Source: Nocardioides glacieisoli (lineage in GTDB: Bacteria; Actinomycetota; Actinomycetes; Propionibacteriales; Nocardioidaceae). Taken from it: 64,000 nucleotides of DNA. A model generated the notes under the pieces. It ran no database searches, had not been told where the DNA came from, and saw only the letters and a program-made list of their open reading frames with translations. The position numbers and the translations under genes are program-made. Where the stretch lies: positions 558,001 to 622,000 of the forward strand of contig NZ_SDWS01000001.1 in assembly GCF_004137245.1 (NCBI RefSeq), read 5' to 3'. This document shows positions 7,959-17,456 of the stretch, piece after piece (within the stretch, counting starts at the first letter, position 1; each line of letters begins with the position of its first letter).

Positions 7959-9203
7959 GAAGTCGGCCGCGGCCTTCTTCGCCATGTCGAGGAAGGCCTG
8001 CTTGTTGGCGAGCTCGGACTCGAGGTCCTTGGTGCGCTTCGCGTCGCCCGCGGCCGTGGCCTTGTCGAGCTTGGCCCGGGTCTCGGCGATGCCGGCCTCG
8101 AGCTTGCCGATCATGTCGTCCGCGCGCGCCGACTTCTCCGGGTCGCTGCGGCTCCACTGCTCGTCCTCGACCGCGCGGATGGCCTGCTCGACCTTCCGCA
8201 TCCGGGCCTCGAGGTCCTTCATCCGGTCGCGCGGCACCTTGCCGGCGGCGTCCCAGCGGTCGGCGAGGTCGCGGAAGGCCTTCTTGGCGGCGTCGACGTC
8301 CGTCACCGGCACCAGCTTCTCGGCCTCGACCAGGATCTCGTCCTTGACGACGGCGTTGGCCGCGAACTCCTCGTCGAGGGCCGCGTTGGCGGCGTCGCGG
8401 GCGCCGAAGAACGTGTCCTGCGCGCCGCGGAAGCGCTGCCAGAGCTGGTCGTCGACCTCGCGGGGAGCTGGCCCCGCGGCCTTCCACTCGCGCATCAGGT
8501 CGCGGTACTTGCCGGCGGTCGGACCCCACTCGGTCGACGTGGAGAGCGCCTCGGCCTCCTTGGCCAGCCGCTCCTTGACGACCCGCGCGCCGTCGCGGCG
8601 CTCGTGCTCCTCGGCGAAGTGCGCCTTGCGGTGCCGGGTGTACGTCGTCCGCGCGGTGGAGAAGCGGCGCCACAGCGCGTCGTCGGTGGCCCGGTCGAGG
8701 CGCGGCAGCTCCTTCCACGTCGTGAGCAGGTCGCGCAGGCGGTTGGCGCCGTTGCGCCAGTCGGTGCCCTCGGCCAGCTTCTCGGCCTCGGCGACGAGCT
8801 TCTCCTTCTCCGCCTTCGACTCCGCGGTCTTCTGCGCGCGCTCCTCCTTGCGGGCGCTGCGCTGGACCGCGATCACGGGGCCGAGCGCGTCGAGCCTGGC
8901 CGCCAGCGCCACGAGGTCGCCCACCGCGTGGGCGTCGACGACCTGCTCGCGCAGTGCCTTCGTCGAGGAGGTCGCCTCCTCGGGCGCCAGGCGCCCCGAT
9001 GCGACGCGCTGCTCGAGCAGGTGGACCTTGCCCTCCAGCTCGTCGTAGCGCTTGGTGAAGAACTCCAGGGCCTCCTCCGGCGTGCCGGCCTCGTAGGACC
9101 CGACGGATCGCTCCCCGTCTGCCGTTCGGACAAAGACTGTGCCGTCATCAGCGACGCGGCCCCACGGGGCTGCGTCGTCCTGTGACTGCTTGTCGGCGCT
9201 CAT
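7953..9203 (-). CDS. DUF349 domain-containing coiled-coil protein
   Basis: This 416-residue charged helical protein has repeated DUF349 units, recognisable by the W-K/R-hydrophobic pattern (LLTTWKELPRLDR, LMREWKAAGPAPRE, LADRWDAAGKVPRD) each followed by a basic LW(R/Q)RF helix. The N-terminal part is a small beta region (DDGTVFVRTADGERSVGSY) and the C-terminus is a coiled coil. DUF349 proteins next to relA are conserved in actinobacteria; the molecular role is unknown. It is convergent with relA and divergent from the hydrolase gene at 9319, sharing a 115-bp promoter region. Confidence 0.85.
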   Translation of the reverse strand: MSADKQSQDDAAPWGRVADDGTVFVRTADGERSVGSYEAGTPEEALEFFTKRYDELEGKVHLLEQRVASGRLAPEEATSSTKALREQVVDAHAVGDLVALAARLDALGPVIAVQRSARKEERAQKTAESKAEKEKLVAEAEKLAEGTDWRNGANRLRDLLTTWKELPRLDRATDDALWRRFSTARTTYTRHRKAHFAEEHERRDGARVVKERLAKEAEALSTSTEWGPTAGKYRDLMREWKAAGPAPREVDDQLWQRFRGAQDTFFGARDAANAALDEEFAANAVVKDEILVEAEKLVPVTDVDAAKKAFRDLADRWDAAGKVPRDRMKDLEARMRKVEQAIRAVEDEQWSRSDPEKSARADDMIGKLEAGIAETRAKLDKATAAGDAKRTKDLESELANKQAFLDMAKKAAADFS

Positions 9204-9318
9204 GGTCGCCCATCGTAGTCATGGCCCCGACGGCCCTCGGTAGGCTTCCCACCTGAGCGGATGGGACGATCGTCCGCCCCCGTCGACCACTTCGAGCATC
9301 TAGCAAGGACTGACGCCT

Positions 9319-10011
9319 GTGTTCATCGCTGGCTTCCCCGCCGGACCCTGGGGGACCAACTGCTACGTCGTCGCCACGGGTCCCGGGGCCGAGTGCGTCG
9401 TCATCGATCCCGGCAAGGACTCGGCCGAGGGCGTCGCCCAGGTCGTCCGCGAGCACCACCTCAAGCCGGTCAGCGTGCTGGTCACCCACGGTCACGTCGA
9501 CCACATGTGGTGCGTGGCTCCCGTCGCCGGCACCTACGACGCCACCGCCTGGATCCACCCCGCCGACCGCCACCTGCTGAGCGACCCGATGGCCGGGATG
9601 AGCCCCGAGACCACCCAGATGCTGCTCGGCGGCGACTACACGTGGGCCGAGCCCGACGACGTGCGCGAGCTCTCCGACCTCGCCGAGCTCGAGCTGGCCG
9701 GCCTGAGGTTCGTCGTCGACCACACACCCGGGCACACCGAGGGCTCGGTGACCTTCCGTACGCCGTACGCGCAGCAGGACGTCTCCGAGGTGATGTTCTC
9801 CGGCGACCTGCTCTTCGCAGGCTCGATCGGTCGCACCGACCTGCCCGGCGGCGACCACGCGACGATGCTGCGCAGCCTCACCGACAAGGTGCTGCCGCTC
9901 GCCGACGACGTCGTCGTCCTGCCCGGTCACGGTGAGCAGACCTCCATCGGGCGCGAGCGCGCCACCAACCCCTACCTCCAGGACCTGTCGACAGGCGTGA
10001 TGGACCGATGA
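9319..10011 (+). CDS. Metallo-beta-lactamase-fold hydrolase (glyoxalase II-like)
   Basis: A 230-residue cytoplasmic MBL-fold protein. The dinuclear metal site is visible: THGHVDH (HxHxDH) at about residues 55-61, His in HTPGHTEGS, Asp in FSGDLLF, and a C-terminal PGHGEQT. Its length and motifs match the short glyoxalase II-like family commonly encoded just upstream of hisS in actinobacteria. Substrate unknown; hydroxyacylglutathione hydrolase is unlikely in an organism expected to use mycothiol. It starts at GTG and overlaps hisS by 4 bp (ATGA). A TAGGCT hexamer at 9241 may be its -10. Confidence 0.85.
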   Translation: MFIAGFPAGPWGTNCYVVATGPGAECVVIDPGKDSAEGVAQVVREHHLKPVSVLVTHGHVDHMWCVAPVAGTYDATAWIHPADRHLLSDPMAGMSPETTQMLLGGDYTWAEPDDVRELSDLAELELAGLRFVVDHTPGHTEGSVTFRTPYAQQDVSEVMFSGDLLFAGSIGRTDLPGGDHATMLRSLTDKVLPLADDVVVLPGHGEQTSIGRERATNPYLQDLSTGVMDR

Positions 10012-11360
10012 GCAAGATCGCCCCCCTCAGCGGGTTCCCCGAGCTGCTGCCCGCCCAGCGTGCCGTCGAGCGCGAGGTCATCGCGTCGCTGTCGCGGACC
10101 TTCGAGCTGCACGGCTTCGCCAACATCGAGACCCGCGTCGTCGAGCCGATCGACCGGCTCGCCAAGGGCGGTGAGGTCGACAAGGAGATCTACGTCCTCC
10201 AGCGGCTCGCCGCGGAGCCGGACGCGAAGGCCGAGCTCGGCATGCACTTCGACCTCACCGTGCCGTTCGCGCGCTACGTCCTCGAGCACGCAGGACACCT
10301 CGAGTTCCCCTTCCGCCGGTTCCAGGTCCAGCCGGCCTGGCGCGGCGAGCGGCCGCAGGAGGGTCGCTTCCGCCAGTTCACCCAGGCCGACGTCGACATC
10401 GTCGGTCGCGACGAGCTGCCGTTCCACCACGACGTCGAGGTGATGTCGGTGATGGTCGACGCGCTGAGCCGGCTCCCCATCCCGCGCCTGTCGTTCCAGT
10501 TCAACAACCGCAAGCTCATCCAGGGCTTCTACCGGGGCCTGGGCATCGACGACGTCACCGACGCGATCCGCGTCATCGACAAGCTCGACAAGCTCCCGGC
10601 CGACGAGGTCGCGCGGATGCTGGTCGAACGCGTCGGCACCACACCGGAGCAGGCGCAGCGCTGCCTCGAGCTGGCCACGATCCGCGTGTCCGACAGCGCG
10701 TTCGTCGAGCAGGTCCGCGCACTCGGCGTCACCGACGAGCTGCTCGACCAGGGCCTCGAGGAGCTCGCGGCCGTCGTCGAGGGCTGCCGCGCCGTCGCGG
10801 GCGACCGGGTCGACGTCGAGGCCAACCTGCGCATCGCGCGCGGCCTCGACTACTACACGGGCACCGTCGTCGAGGTCTTCATGGCCGGCTACGAGCGGCT
10901 CAAGTCGGTCGGTGGGGGAGGGCGCTACGACGCGCTCGCCAGCGACGGGCGTACGACCTATCCCGGCGTCGGCGTCTCCTTCGGCGTCTCCCGCACGCTG
11001 GTCCCGCTGATCTCCGACGGCGTCCTGTCCGGGAGCCGGCCGGTGCCCAGTGCCGTGCTCGTCGCGCTCAACACCGAGGACGACCGCGCCGCCAGCACGG
11101 AGGTTGCAGCGGCGCTCAGGCAGCGGGACATCGCGTGCGAGGTCGCTCCCTCGCCCGCGAAGTTCGGCAAGCAGATCCGCTTCGCCGAGCGGCGCGGCAT
11201 CCCCTACGTCTGGTTCGTCCAGGCCGACGGAACGAACCAGGTCAAGGACATCCGGTCCGGCGAGCAGGTCGACGCCGACCCCGCCACCTGGACCCCCCCG
11301 GAGCAGGACCTCCGGCCCACCATCATCAGCACAGCCAGCACATCTGAGGAGAACCAGTGA
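10008..11360 (+). CDS. hisS: Histidine--tRNA ligase
   Basis: Class II aminoacyl-tRNA synthetase of 450 residues. Motif 1 region, motif 2 ([20 protein letters not shown]) and the histidine-specific [13 protein letters not shown] are present, then motif 3 in SVGGGGRYD to [10 protein letters not shown], and a C-terminal anticodon-binding domain. It is coupled by 4-bp overlaps to the preceding hydrolase and to aspS, making a three-gene operon. No T-box or other leader is visible. Confidence 0.95.
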   Translation: MSKIAPLSGFPELLPAQRAVEREVIASLSRTFELHGFANIETRVVEPIDRLAKGGEVDKEIYVLQRLAAEPDAKAELGMHFDLTVPFARYVLEHAGHLEFPFRRFQVQPAWRGERPQEGRFRQFTQADVDIVGRDELPFHHDVEVMSVMVDALSRLPIPRLSFQFNNRKLIQGFYRGLGIDDVTDAIRVIDKLDKLPADEVARMLVERVGTTPEQAQRCLELATIRVSDSAFVEQVRALGVTDELLDQGLEELAAVVEGCRAVAGDRVDVEANLRIARGLDYYTGTVVEVFMAGYERLKSVGGGGRYDALASDGRTTYPGVGVSFGVSRTLVPLISDGVLSGSRPVPSAVLVALNTEDDRAASTEVAAALRQRDIACEVAPSPAKFGKQIRFAERRGIPYVWFVQADGTNQVKDIRSGEQVDADPATWTPPEQDLRPTIISTASTSEENQ

Positions 11361-13159
11361 TCCGCACCCATGACGCCGGCGCCCTGCGCGCCGAGCACGT
11401 CGGCCAGACCGTCACGCTCGCCGGATGGGTGGCGCGCCGACGCGATCACGGCGGCGTGGCGTTCCTCGACCTCCGGGAGGCCAGCGGCGTGGTGCAGGTG
11501 GTCGTCCGCGACGAGGAGGTCGCGCACAGCCTCCGCAGCGAGTTCTGCCTGAAGGTGACCGGCGAGGTCGTGGCCCGCAAGGACGGCAACCAGAACCCCA
11601 ACCTCGCGACCGGCGAGATCGAGGTGGTCGCCACCGACCTGGTCGTGCTGTCCACCTCCGACCCGCTGCCGTTCCCGATCGACGACGCGTCCGGGCACAA
11701 GGGTGGTGAGGTCGGCGAGGAGGCCCGCCTCAAGCACCGCTACCTCGACCTGCGCCGCTCGGGTCCCGCTGCCGCGCTGCGGCTGCGCTCGAAGATCAAC
11801 AAGGCCGCACGCGACGTGCTCGACGCACGCGACTTCGTCGAGGTCGAGACGCCGACCCTCACCCGGTCGACCCCCGAGGGTGCCCGCGACTTCCTGGTGC
11901 CGGCCCGCCTGGCCCCCGGCAGCTGGTACGCCCTGCCGCAGAGCCCCCAGCTGTTCAAGCAGCTGCTGATGGTCGGCGGCATGGAGCGCTACTACCAGAT
12001 CGCGCGCTGCTACCGCGACGAGGACTTCCGTGCCGACCGGCAGCCGGAGTTCACCCAGCTCGACATCGAGATGAGCTTCGTCGACCAGGAGGACGTGCTG
12101 ACGCTGATGGAGGACGTGCTCGAGGCGATGTGGGCGCAGGCCGGCCACACGATCGAGCGACCGATCCCGCGGATGACGTACGCCGACGCGATGGCGCGGT
12201 TCGGCTCCGACAAGCCCGACCTGCGCATGGGCCTCGAGCTCGTCGACTGCACCGACTACTTCAAGGACACCCCGTTCCGGGTGTTCTCGCCCGACAACGC
12301 CGCCTACGTCGGTGCCGTCGTCATGCCCGGTGGTGGCAGCCAGCCGCGCCGTCAGTTCGACGCCTGGCAGGACTGGGCCAAGCAGCGCGGGGCCAAGGGC
12401 CTGGCCTATGTCACCGTGGCCGAGGACGGCGAGCTGGGTGGCCCGGTCGCCAAGAACCTGTCGGACGCCGAGCGCGCGGGCCTCGTCGCCCACGTCGGCG
12501 CAGCGCCGGGGGACTGCATCTTCTTCGCAGCCGGGCCGGTCAAGAGCAGCCGCGCGCTGCTCGGTGCCGCCCGCCTCGAGATCGGGCGCCGCGGCGACCT
12601 GCTCGACGACTCGACCTTCGCCTTCACGTGGGTCGTTGACGCGCCGCTGTTCGAGCCGAGCTCCGAGGCGGTCGCCAGTGGCGACGTCGCCGTGGGGGCC
12701 GGCGCCTGGACGGCCGTGCACCACGCGTTCACCAGCCCGAAGGAGGAGTTCATGGACTCCTTCGACACCGATCCGGGCAGCGCGCTGGCCTACGCCTACG
12801 ACATCGTCTGCAACGGCAACGAGCTCGGTGGCGGGTCCATCCGTATCCACCGCGGCGACGTGCAGAAGCGCGTCTTCTCGGTCATGGGCCTCGCCGAGGA
12901 CGAGGCGCAGGAGAAGTTCGGCTTCCTCCTCGACGCCTTCAAGTTCGGCGCGCCCCCGCACGGCGGCATCGCCGTGGGGATGGACCGGATCGTCGCGCTG
13001 CTCGCGGGCAGCGACTCGATCCGCGACGTCATCGCGTTCCCCAAGTCCGGCGGCGGGTACGACCCGCTGACCGCGGCGCCGTCGCCGATCACGCCCGAGC
13101 AGCGCAAGGAAGCCGGGGTGGACGCCACTCCGACGAAGGACGACGAGCCCGCGTCGTAA
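11357..13159 (+). CDS. aspS: Aspartate--tRNA(Asp/Asn) ligase
   Basis: A 600-residue bacterial-type AspRS: N-terminal OB anticodon domain ([20 protein letters not shown]), class II core with motif 1, motif 2 ([20 protein letters not shown]), the inserted GAD domain around residues 300-420, and motif 3 [13 protein letters not shown]. No gatCAB genes are in the window, so whether the enzyme is discriminating or also charges tRNA-Asn cannot be decided here. GTG start, overlapping hisS by 4 bp. A possible terminator follows. Confidence 0.95.
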   Translation: MIRTHDAGALRAEHVGQTVTLAGWVARRRDHGGVAFLDLREASGVVQVVVRDEEVAHSLRSEFCLKVTGEVVARKDGNQNPNLATGEIEVVATDLVVLSTSDPLPFPIDDASGHKGGEVGEEARLKHRYLDLRRSGPAAALRLRSKINKAARDVLDARDFVEVETPTLTRSTPEGARDFLVPARLAPGSWYALPQSPQLFKQLLMVGGMERYYQIARCYRDEDFRADRQPEFTQLDIEMSFVDQEDVLTLMEDVLEAMWAQAGHTIERPIPRMTYADAMARFGSDKPDLRMGLELVDCTDYFKDTPFRVFSPDNAAYVGAVVMPGGGSQPRRQFDAWQDWAKQRGAKGLAYVTVAEDGELGGPVAKNLSDAERAGLVAHVGAAPGDCIFFAAGPVKSSRALLGAARLEIGRRGDLLDDSTFAFTWVVDAPLFEPSSEAVASGDVAVGAGAWTAVHHAFTSPKEEFMDSFDTDPGSALAYAYDIVCNGNELGGGSIRIHRGDVQKRVFSVMGLAEDEAQEKFGFLLDAFKFGAPPHGGIAVGMDRIVALLAGSDSIRDVIAFPKSGGGYDPLTAAPSPITPEQRKEAGVDATPTKDDEPAS

Positions 13160-13175
13160 GCAGTCTTGTCGCACG

Positions 13176-13210
13176 CGTGGGTGCGTCAAGGAAGTTCCGT
13201 CGCGCCCACG
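13176..13210 (+). terminator. Possible hairpin terminator after aspS
   Basis: CGTGGGTGCG (13176-13185) can pair with CGCGCCCACG (13201-13210) with one G-T position and a 15-nt loop. No T-tract follows, as is common in high-GC actinobacteria. The rest of the 226-bp gap to the ABC transporter holds AT-richer sequence with an inverted repeat CGTAAC/GTTACG (13259-13276) that may belong to the transporter promoter. Confidence 0.4.
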
Positions 13211-13385
13211 ATCCGACGAAGGTTTGCCCGTCCCGGGGACGTCAACTGGTTAATGCGTCGTAACTGGATCGTTACGCGTCAGTGATCGTCCGTGCGGCGC
13301 GGGTCACATACAGTCCTGTCTCGGCGCTGGCCCCGGGTGATCCCCGGATCAGGGCCGGGACAGTCCCGAACCAGATGGGGAGAGC

Positions 13386-14420
13386 ATGTCGGCAGACACC
13401 GCAGGACCGGAGACGCTGGGCTCGTTGAGCACCGAGCCGGAGCACCAGGATCCCAACAGCCAGCAGGCCAAGGAGATCGCCGGCAAGTCCCCGATGCGGA
13501 TCGCGCTGGGCCGTCTCGCCAAGGACAAGATCGCCGTCGTCTGCGCCGTGGTCGTCCTCTTCTTCATCATCTGCGCCGTCTTCGCGGGTCCGATCAGCGC
13601 CGCCTTCGGCGTGAGCCTCGAGACCCCGCTCGCGAGCGAGCGTGTCGACGGCCTCAACCAGGGCCTCCCGAAGCCCGAGATGGGCCCGCCCAACGGCCCG
13701 TTCACCATGGAGCACCCCATGGGTGTCGCGCCGCGCACGGGTGAGGACAACCTCGCCTACTGGCTCTACGGCTGCCGTGTGTCGCTGCTCATCGCGGCCA
13801 CTGCAACGCTGTTCGCCAGCGTCGTGGGTGTGATCGTCGGACTCCTCGCCGGGTTCCTCGGGGGAGCGGTCGACAAGATGCTGTCGTTCTTCATCGACAT
13901 GTTCCTCACGATCCCGTTCCTCCTCGCCGCGCTGACGATCGCGCCGATCATCAACGACCGGTTCAACCTCTCGGACAACTACGGCACCATCCAGAAGACG
14001 GCGCTGATCGTGGTGCTGTCGATCTTCGGCTGGATGGGCACCGCCCGCCTGATCCGCGGTGAGGTCCTCGCCCTCCGCGAGCGCGAGTTCGTGCAGGCGG
14101 CCCGGGTGATGGGCATGCCCACCCGTCGCATCCTCTTCAAGGAGCTGCTGCCCAACCTCGCGGCCCCGATCATCATCAGCATCTCGCTGATGCTCCCGAC
14201 GTTCGTCGCGCTCGAGGCCGGCCTCGCGTTCCTCGGCATCGGCGTCACCGACGGCGTCTCGTGGGGACAGACGATCCTCAAGGCGACCAACCTGACGTTC
14301 TTCCGTGAGTACCCGCAGTACCTGTGGCAGCCCCTGCTGGGCATCGTCGCGCTGGTGCTCTCACTCAACTTGCTGGGCGACGCGGTCCGCGACGCCCTCG
14401 ACCCCAAGACCCGACGCTGA
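13386..14420 (+). CDS. Peptide-type ABC transporter permease (DppC/OppC family)
   Basis: A 344-residue inner-membrane permease. A cytoplasmic N-tail of about 45 residues is followed by one helix (IAVVCAVVVLFFIICAVFAG), a long extracytoplasmic loop, and five more helices. The EAA coupling loop is REREFVQAARVMGM, then PNLAAPIIISISLMLP, then GLAFLGIGV, all typical of DppC. It begins the importer locus and is separated from the other permease by the lipoprotein gene, an uncommon order. Confidence 0.92.
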   Translation: MSADTAGPETLGSLSTEPEHQDPNSQQAKEIAGKSPMRIALGRLAKDKIAVVCAVVVLFFIICAVFAGPISAAFGVSLETPLASERVDGLNQGLPKPEMGPPNGPFTMEHPMGVAPRTGEDNLAYWLYGCRVSLLIAATATLFASVVGVIVGLLAGFLGGAVDKMLSFFIDMFLTIPFLLAALTIAPIINDRFNLSDNYGTIQKTALIVVLSIFGWMGTARLIRGEVLALREREFVQAARVMGMPTRRILFKELLPNLAAPIIISISLMLPTFVALEAGLAFLGIGVTDGVSWGQTILKATNLTFFREYPQYLWQPLLGIVALVLSLNLLGDAVRDALDPKTRR

Positions 14421-14432
14421 GCCAACCGGCTC
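14419..14432 (+). other. Small hairpin between permease and lipoprotein genes
   Basis: GAGCC (14419-14423) and GGCTC (14428-14432) flank a 4-nt loop directly at the permease stop codon. It is short, so it more likely marks an RNA processing or attenuation point than a strong terminator. It is followed by an A-rich ribosome-binding stretch (eight A, then GGAAAGG) that is striking in this GC-rich background and suggests high translation of the lipoprotein. Confidence 0.35.
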
Positions 14433-14500
14433 CGACCAGGGTCCCTGCACGCGCCGAAGACGCCGTCCTCGGTGAGAAAAAAAAGGAAAGGCTGGACAGC

Positions 14501-16273
14501 ATGAAGCGGAACAAGCCGCTCGCGCTCGTCGCTGGCGCCGCTCTTCTGACCCTCGCTGCCTGTGGTGGCGGGTCGTCGGACGATGGCGACAACGGCGGAG
14601 GCACGGACAGGACCTTCGGCGACCAAGAAGGGGGCACCAAGGACGCTGAGCGTCAGGGCCCCGCAGCAGAGATCGAGGGAGCTGCCGCTGGCGGCACCAT
14701 CACGGTCTACCTGCCGGGTGACCCGGGTCCCGACACGCTCGACCCGACCGCCGGTTGGTCGGTCACGGGCAACTCGATCCAGCAGGCGCTCACGAGCCGC
14801 TCGCTGACCCAGTACGTCCGCGACGAGGAGGGCCAGCCCGTGCTGGTCCCCGACCTCGCCACCGACCTGGGCACGGCCAACGAGGACTACACCGAGTGGA
14901 CGTTCACGATCCGTGACGACGCCACGTGGGAGGACGGCCAGCCCGTCACCGCCGAAGAGGTCGCGTTCGGCATCTGCCGCTCGCTCGACTCCGACGCGTT
15001 CCCGTCCGGTGCCGGCACCGAGTACTCCAAGACGTACTTCGAGGGTGCTGCGGACTACGAGGGTCCCTACACCGGCAAGGACCCGAAGTGCGAGAACTGG
15101 TCCGGCATCTCGGTCGAGGGCCAGGACATCACCATCTCGATGGCCACCCCGTTCCCCGACATGGACTACTGGGGCGCCTTCATGGCGATGGGCCCGGCTC
15201 CGCTCGGCAACGCCTCCAAGCCGCCGAACTACGGCACCAAGCCGCTCTCGAACGGCCCCTACAAGGTCGACAGCTACAAGCCCAACGAGGAGCTGGTCCT
15301 GGTCAAGAACGACCAGTGGTCCGCTGACTCCGACCCGGGCCGTCACCAGTACGCCGACGAGTTCGTGTTCAAGTTCAACCAGGACCAGGCCAAGGTCGAC
15401 GAGATCATGCTCTCGGACAACTCCGACAGCCAGACCGCTGTCTCCACCGGCCTCGGTTCGGACAAGTACAACGACGCCAACAGCCAGCTCGGCGACCGGC
15501 TCGTGCAGCAGACGTCGCAGTGCGTGGCGACGCTGACGCCGGACTACACCAAGATCACCGACGTCAACGTCCGCAAGGCGCTCGCCTACGCGTACCCCTA
15601 CGAGGACGTGTGGATCGCCGGCGGTCAGGTTCCGGGCGTGACCCGCATTCCGGCCAACTCGGTCATGCCTCCCGGCATGGCGGGCAAGAAGGACTTCCAG
15701 GTCGACGGTGAGCAGATCACCTACGACCCGGAGAAGTCGAAGGAGCTCCTCGCGGAGGCTGGCTACGGCGACGAGCCGTACCCGATCACCATGGTGTTCT
15801 ACGAGGTCGACCCGCTGGCCGTCGCCGCTCAGGACCAGATCACCAAGGGCTTCGAGGCCGGAGGCTTCTCGGTCAAGGCCATCCCGGTCCAGGACTCGCC
15901 CTACAACGTCTGGCTCGACCCGGACAACAAGGTCAACAAGAAGCTGAACCTCCGTGGCGTCTCGTGGTGCTCGGACTGGCCGGCCGGTTCGACCATGCTG
16001 CCGCCGCTGCTGAAGGGTGGCGCTGTCTACAACACCGCCCTCTTCGACGAGGCGTCGGTCAACGATGAGATGGACAACATCGCCACCCTTCCGCTCGAGG
16101 AGCAGGCCGACGCCTGGGGTGCGCTGGACGAGAAGATCATGACGGAGTACTTCCCGATCATCCCGACCGCGTTCCTCAACGACCTGTTCGTCTTCGGCTC
16201 GAAGATCGGCAACCCCACGGGCGATGGCTCGATCGGTGCGCCGAACTACAAGGACCTCTACGTCATGCAGTGA
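14501..16273 (+). CDS. ABC transporter substrate-binding lipoprotein (family 5)
   Basis: A 590-residue secreted lipoprotein. The signal peptide MKRNKPLALVAGAALLTLAACGGGSS ends in the lipobox LAAC, so the mature Cys22 should be lipidated; a Gly/Asp-rich linker follows. The body is a type 5 peptide-binding fold (DTLDPTAGWS, WTFTIRDDATWEDGQPVTAEEV, KPLSNGPYKVDSY, TDVNVRKALAYAYPYED). The start is the ATG after AAGGAAAGG. It is encoded between the two permease genes and followed by two hairpins, an arrangement that allows more binding protein than membrane components. Ligand probably a peptide, but unproven. Confidence 0.92.
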   Translation: MKRNKPLALVAGAALLTLAACGGGSSDDGDNGGGTDRTFGDQEGGTKDAERQGPAAEIEGAAAGGTITVYLPGDPGPDTLDPTAGWSVTGNSIQQALTSRSLTQYVRDEEGQPVLVPDLATDLGTANEDYTEWTFTIRDDATWEDGQPVTAEEVAFGICRSLDSDAFPSGAGTEYSKTYFEGAADYEGPYTGKDPKCENWSGISVEGQDITISMATPFPDMDYWGAFMAMGPAPLGNASKPPNYGTKPLSNGPYKVDSYKPNEELVLVKNDQWSADSDPGRHQYADEFVFKFNQDQAKVDEIMLSDNSDSQTAVSTGLGSDKYNDANSQLGDRLVQQTSQCVATLTPDYTKITDVNVRKALAYAYPYEDVWIAGGQVPGVTRIPANSVMPPGMAGKKDFQVDGEQITYDPEKSKELLAEAGYGDEPYPITMVFYEVDPLAVAAQDQITKGFEAGGFSVKAIPVQDSPYNVWLDPDNKVNKKLNLRGVSWCSDWPAGSTMLPPLLKGGAVYNTALFDEASVNDEMDNIATLPLEEQADAWGALDEKIMTEYFPIIPTAFLNDLFVFGSKIGNPTGDGSIGAPNYKDLYVMQ

Positions 16274-16277
16274 TCCT

Positions 16278-16304
16278 GGTGCTCTTGCAGGATCGGAGAG
16301 CACC
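16278..16304 (+). terminator. Hairpin immediately after the lipoprotein gene
   Basis: GGTGCTCT (16278-16285) and AGAGCACC (16297-16304) form an 8-bp stem with an 11-nt loop, 4 bp after the stop. Such stems often protect the 3' end of binding-protein transcripts. No T-run follows. Confidence 0.55.
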
Positions 16305-16341
16305 GCGTAGTTCCTGTAGTACAAGTAGCAACCACTGACGG

Positions 16342-16370
16342 GTGGGGGCTCCCGGACCGGGAGCCCCCAC
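16342..16370 (+). terminator. Strong GC-rich terminator hairpin
   Basis: GTGGGGGCTCCCGG (16342-16355) and its exact reverse complement (16357-16370) leave one unpaired base, so the practical loop is the central few bases of a very stable stem. It lies after the hairpin at 16278-16304 and before a TAGGCT -10-like box, separating the lipoprotein transcript from the downstream permease-ATPase operon. Confidence 0.75.
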
Positions 16371-16388
16371 TCGCCAGCCCGGACCCGG

Positions 16389-16394
16389 TAGGCT
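16389..16394 (+). promoter_or_regulatory. Putative -10 element for the permease-ATPase operon
   Basis: TAGGCT lies 51 bp before the permease ATG, downstream of a strong terminator. The gene itself has a Shine-Dalgarno GGAGAG about 9 nt before the ATG, so the transcript would carry a short leader. This hexamer type recurs before other genes in the window. Confidence 0.4.
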
Positions 16395-16445
16395 GTCCCG
16401 CCTCGGGGGTCCGACTCATCCACCATCCCCGGAGAGTGACCTGCG

Positions 16446-17456
16446 ATGTTCGCTTATGTCGTGAAGCGGCTGATCTCGGGAGTCCTCGTCGTGACGCTGG
16501 TCTCGATGGCGATCTTCCTGCTGTTCTGGTACGGCCCGTCGAGTCCCGCACAGCCCATCTGTGACCGCGAGACCAGTAACAGGTGCACCCCTGCGCGGCT
16601 CGACACCTACGAGCGCACGCTCGGCTACGACAACCCCGTCTACGTGGAGTACGGCAAGTTTGTCGAGGGCATCTTCGTCGGACGCACCATCACGATCGCC
16701 TCCAGCGAGTACGAGTGCGGCGCGCCATGCCTCGGCGTCAGCTTCCGCACCAAGCAGCCGGTCAAGGAGGAGCTCGTCTCGCGGATCCCCGCGACCTTCT
16801 CCATCGCCATCGGTGGTGCGTTCCTCTACCTCCTCTTCGGCGTGCCCATCGGGGTCGCCGCCGCGAAGAGACGCGGCAGTGTGGCCGACAAGGCCCTGGT
16901 CTCGAGCTTCCTGTTCATCAGCTCGATCCCCTACTACCTCTTCGCGCTGCTGACCTGGCTCTACCTCACGATCACGTTCGAGGTGCCACTGTTCAGCGAC
17001 ACGGGCTACTTCCCGATCACCCAGGACGGACCGTTCAAGTGGTTCAGCGGGATGTTCCTGGCGTGGGTCGCGCTCGGCATCTTCGGCTGCACCCAGTACA
17101 CGCGATTCACCCGCGGTGCGATGGTCGAGGCCCTCAGCGAGGACTACATCCGCACGGCCAAGGCCAAGGGCCTGCCGACGCGGACCATCGTCTACAAGCA
17201 CGGGCTCCGCGCCGCCCTGGTGCCGGTCGTCACGATCTTCGGCATCGACTTCGGCACCCTGCTCGCCGGCACGATCTTCACCGAGCGGATCTTCGAGATC
17301 CAGGGGATCGGTTGGTGGGCCCTCGAGGCCGTGCAGGGCCGCGACCTGCCCGTCGTGCAAGCGACCGCGCTCTTCAGCGCCGTCATCCTGATCTGTTCCA
17401 ACCTGCTCGTGGACGTCGTCTACAGCGTCCTCGACCCGAGGGTGAGGCTTTCGTGA
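16446..17456 (+). CDS. Peptide-type ABC transporter permease (DppB/OppB family)
   Basis: A 336-residue permease starting MFAYVVKRLISGVLVV, the usual DppB opening, with six helices. The extracytoplasmic loop after helix 1 carries four cysteines (CDRETSNRC and YECGAPC), which could form disulfides. The EAA loop reads SEDYIRTAKAKGLP, followed by HGLRAALVPVVTIFGIDFG and the conserved FEIQGIGWWAL. The stop overlaps the next ATPase gene (GTGA). It partners the DppC-like permease at 13386. Confidence 0.92.
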   Translation: MFAYVVKRLISGVLVVTLVSMAIFLLFWYGPSSPAQPICDRETSNRCTPARLDTYERTLGYDNPVYVEYGKFVEGIFVGRTITIASSEYECGAPCLGVSFRTKQPVKEELVSRIPATFSIAIGGAFLYLLFGVPIGVAAAKRRGSVADKALVSSFLFISSIPYYLFALLTWLYLTITFEVPLFSDTGYFPITQDGPFKWFSGMFLAWVALGIFGCTQYTRFTRGAMVEALSEDYIRTAKAKGLPTRTIVYKHGLRAALVPVVTIFGIDFGTLLAGTIFTERIFEIQGIGWWALEAVQGRDLPVVQATALFSAVILICSNLLVDVVYSVLDPRVRLS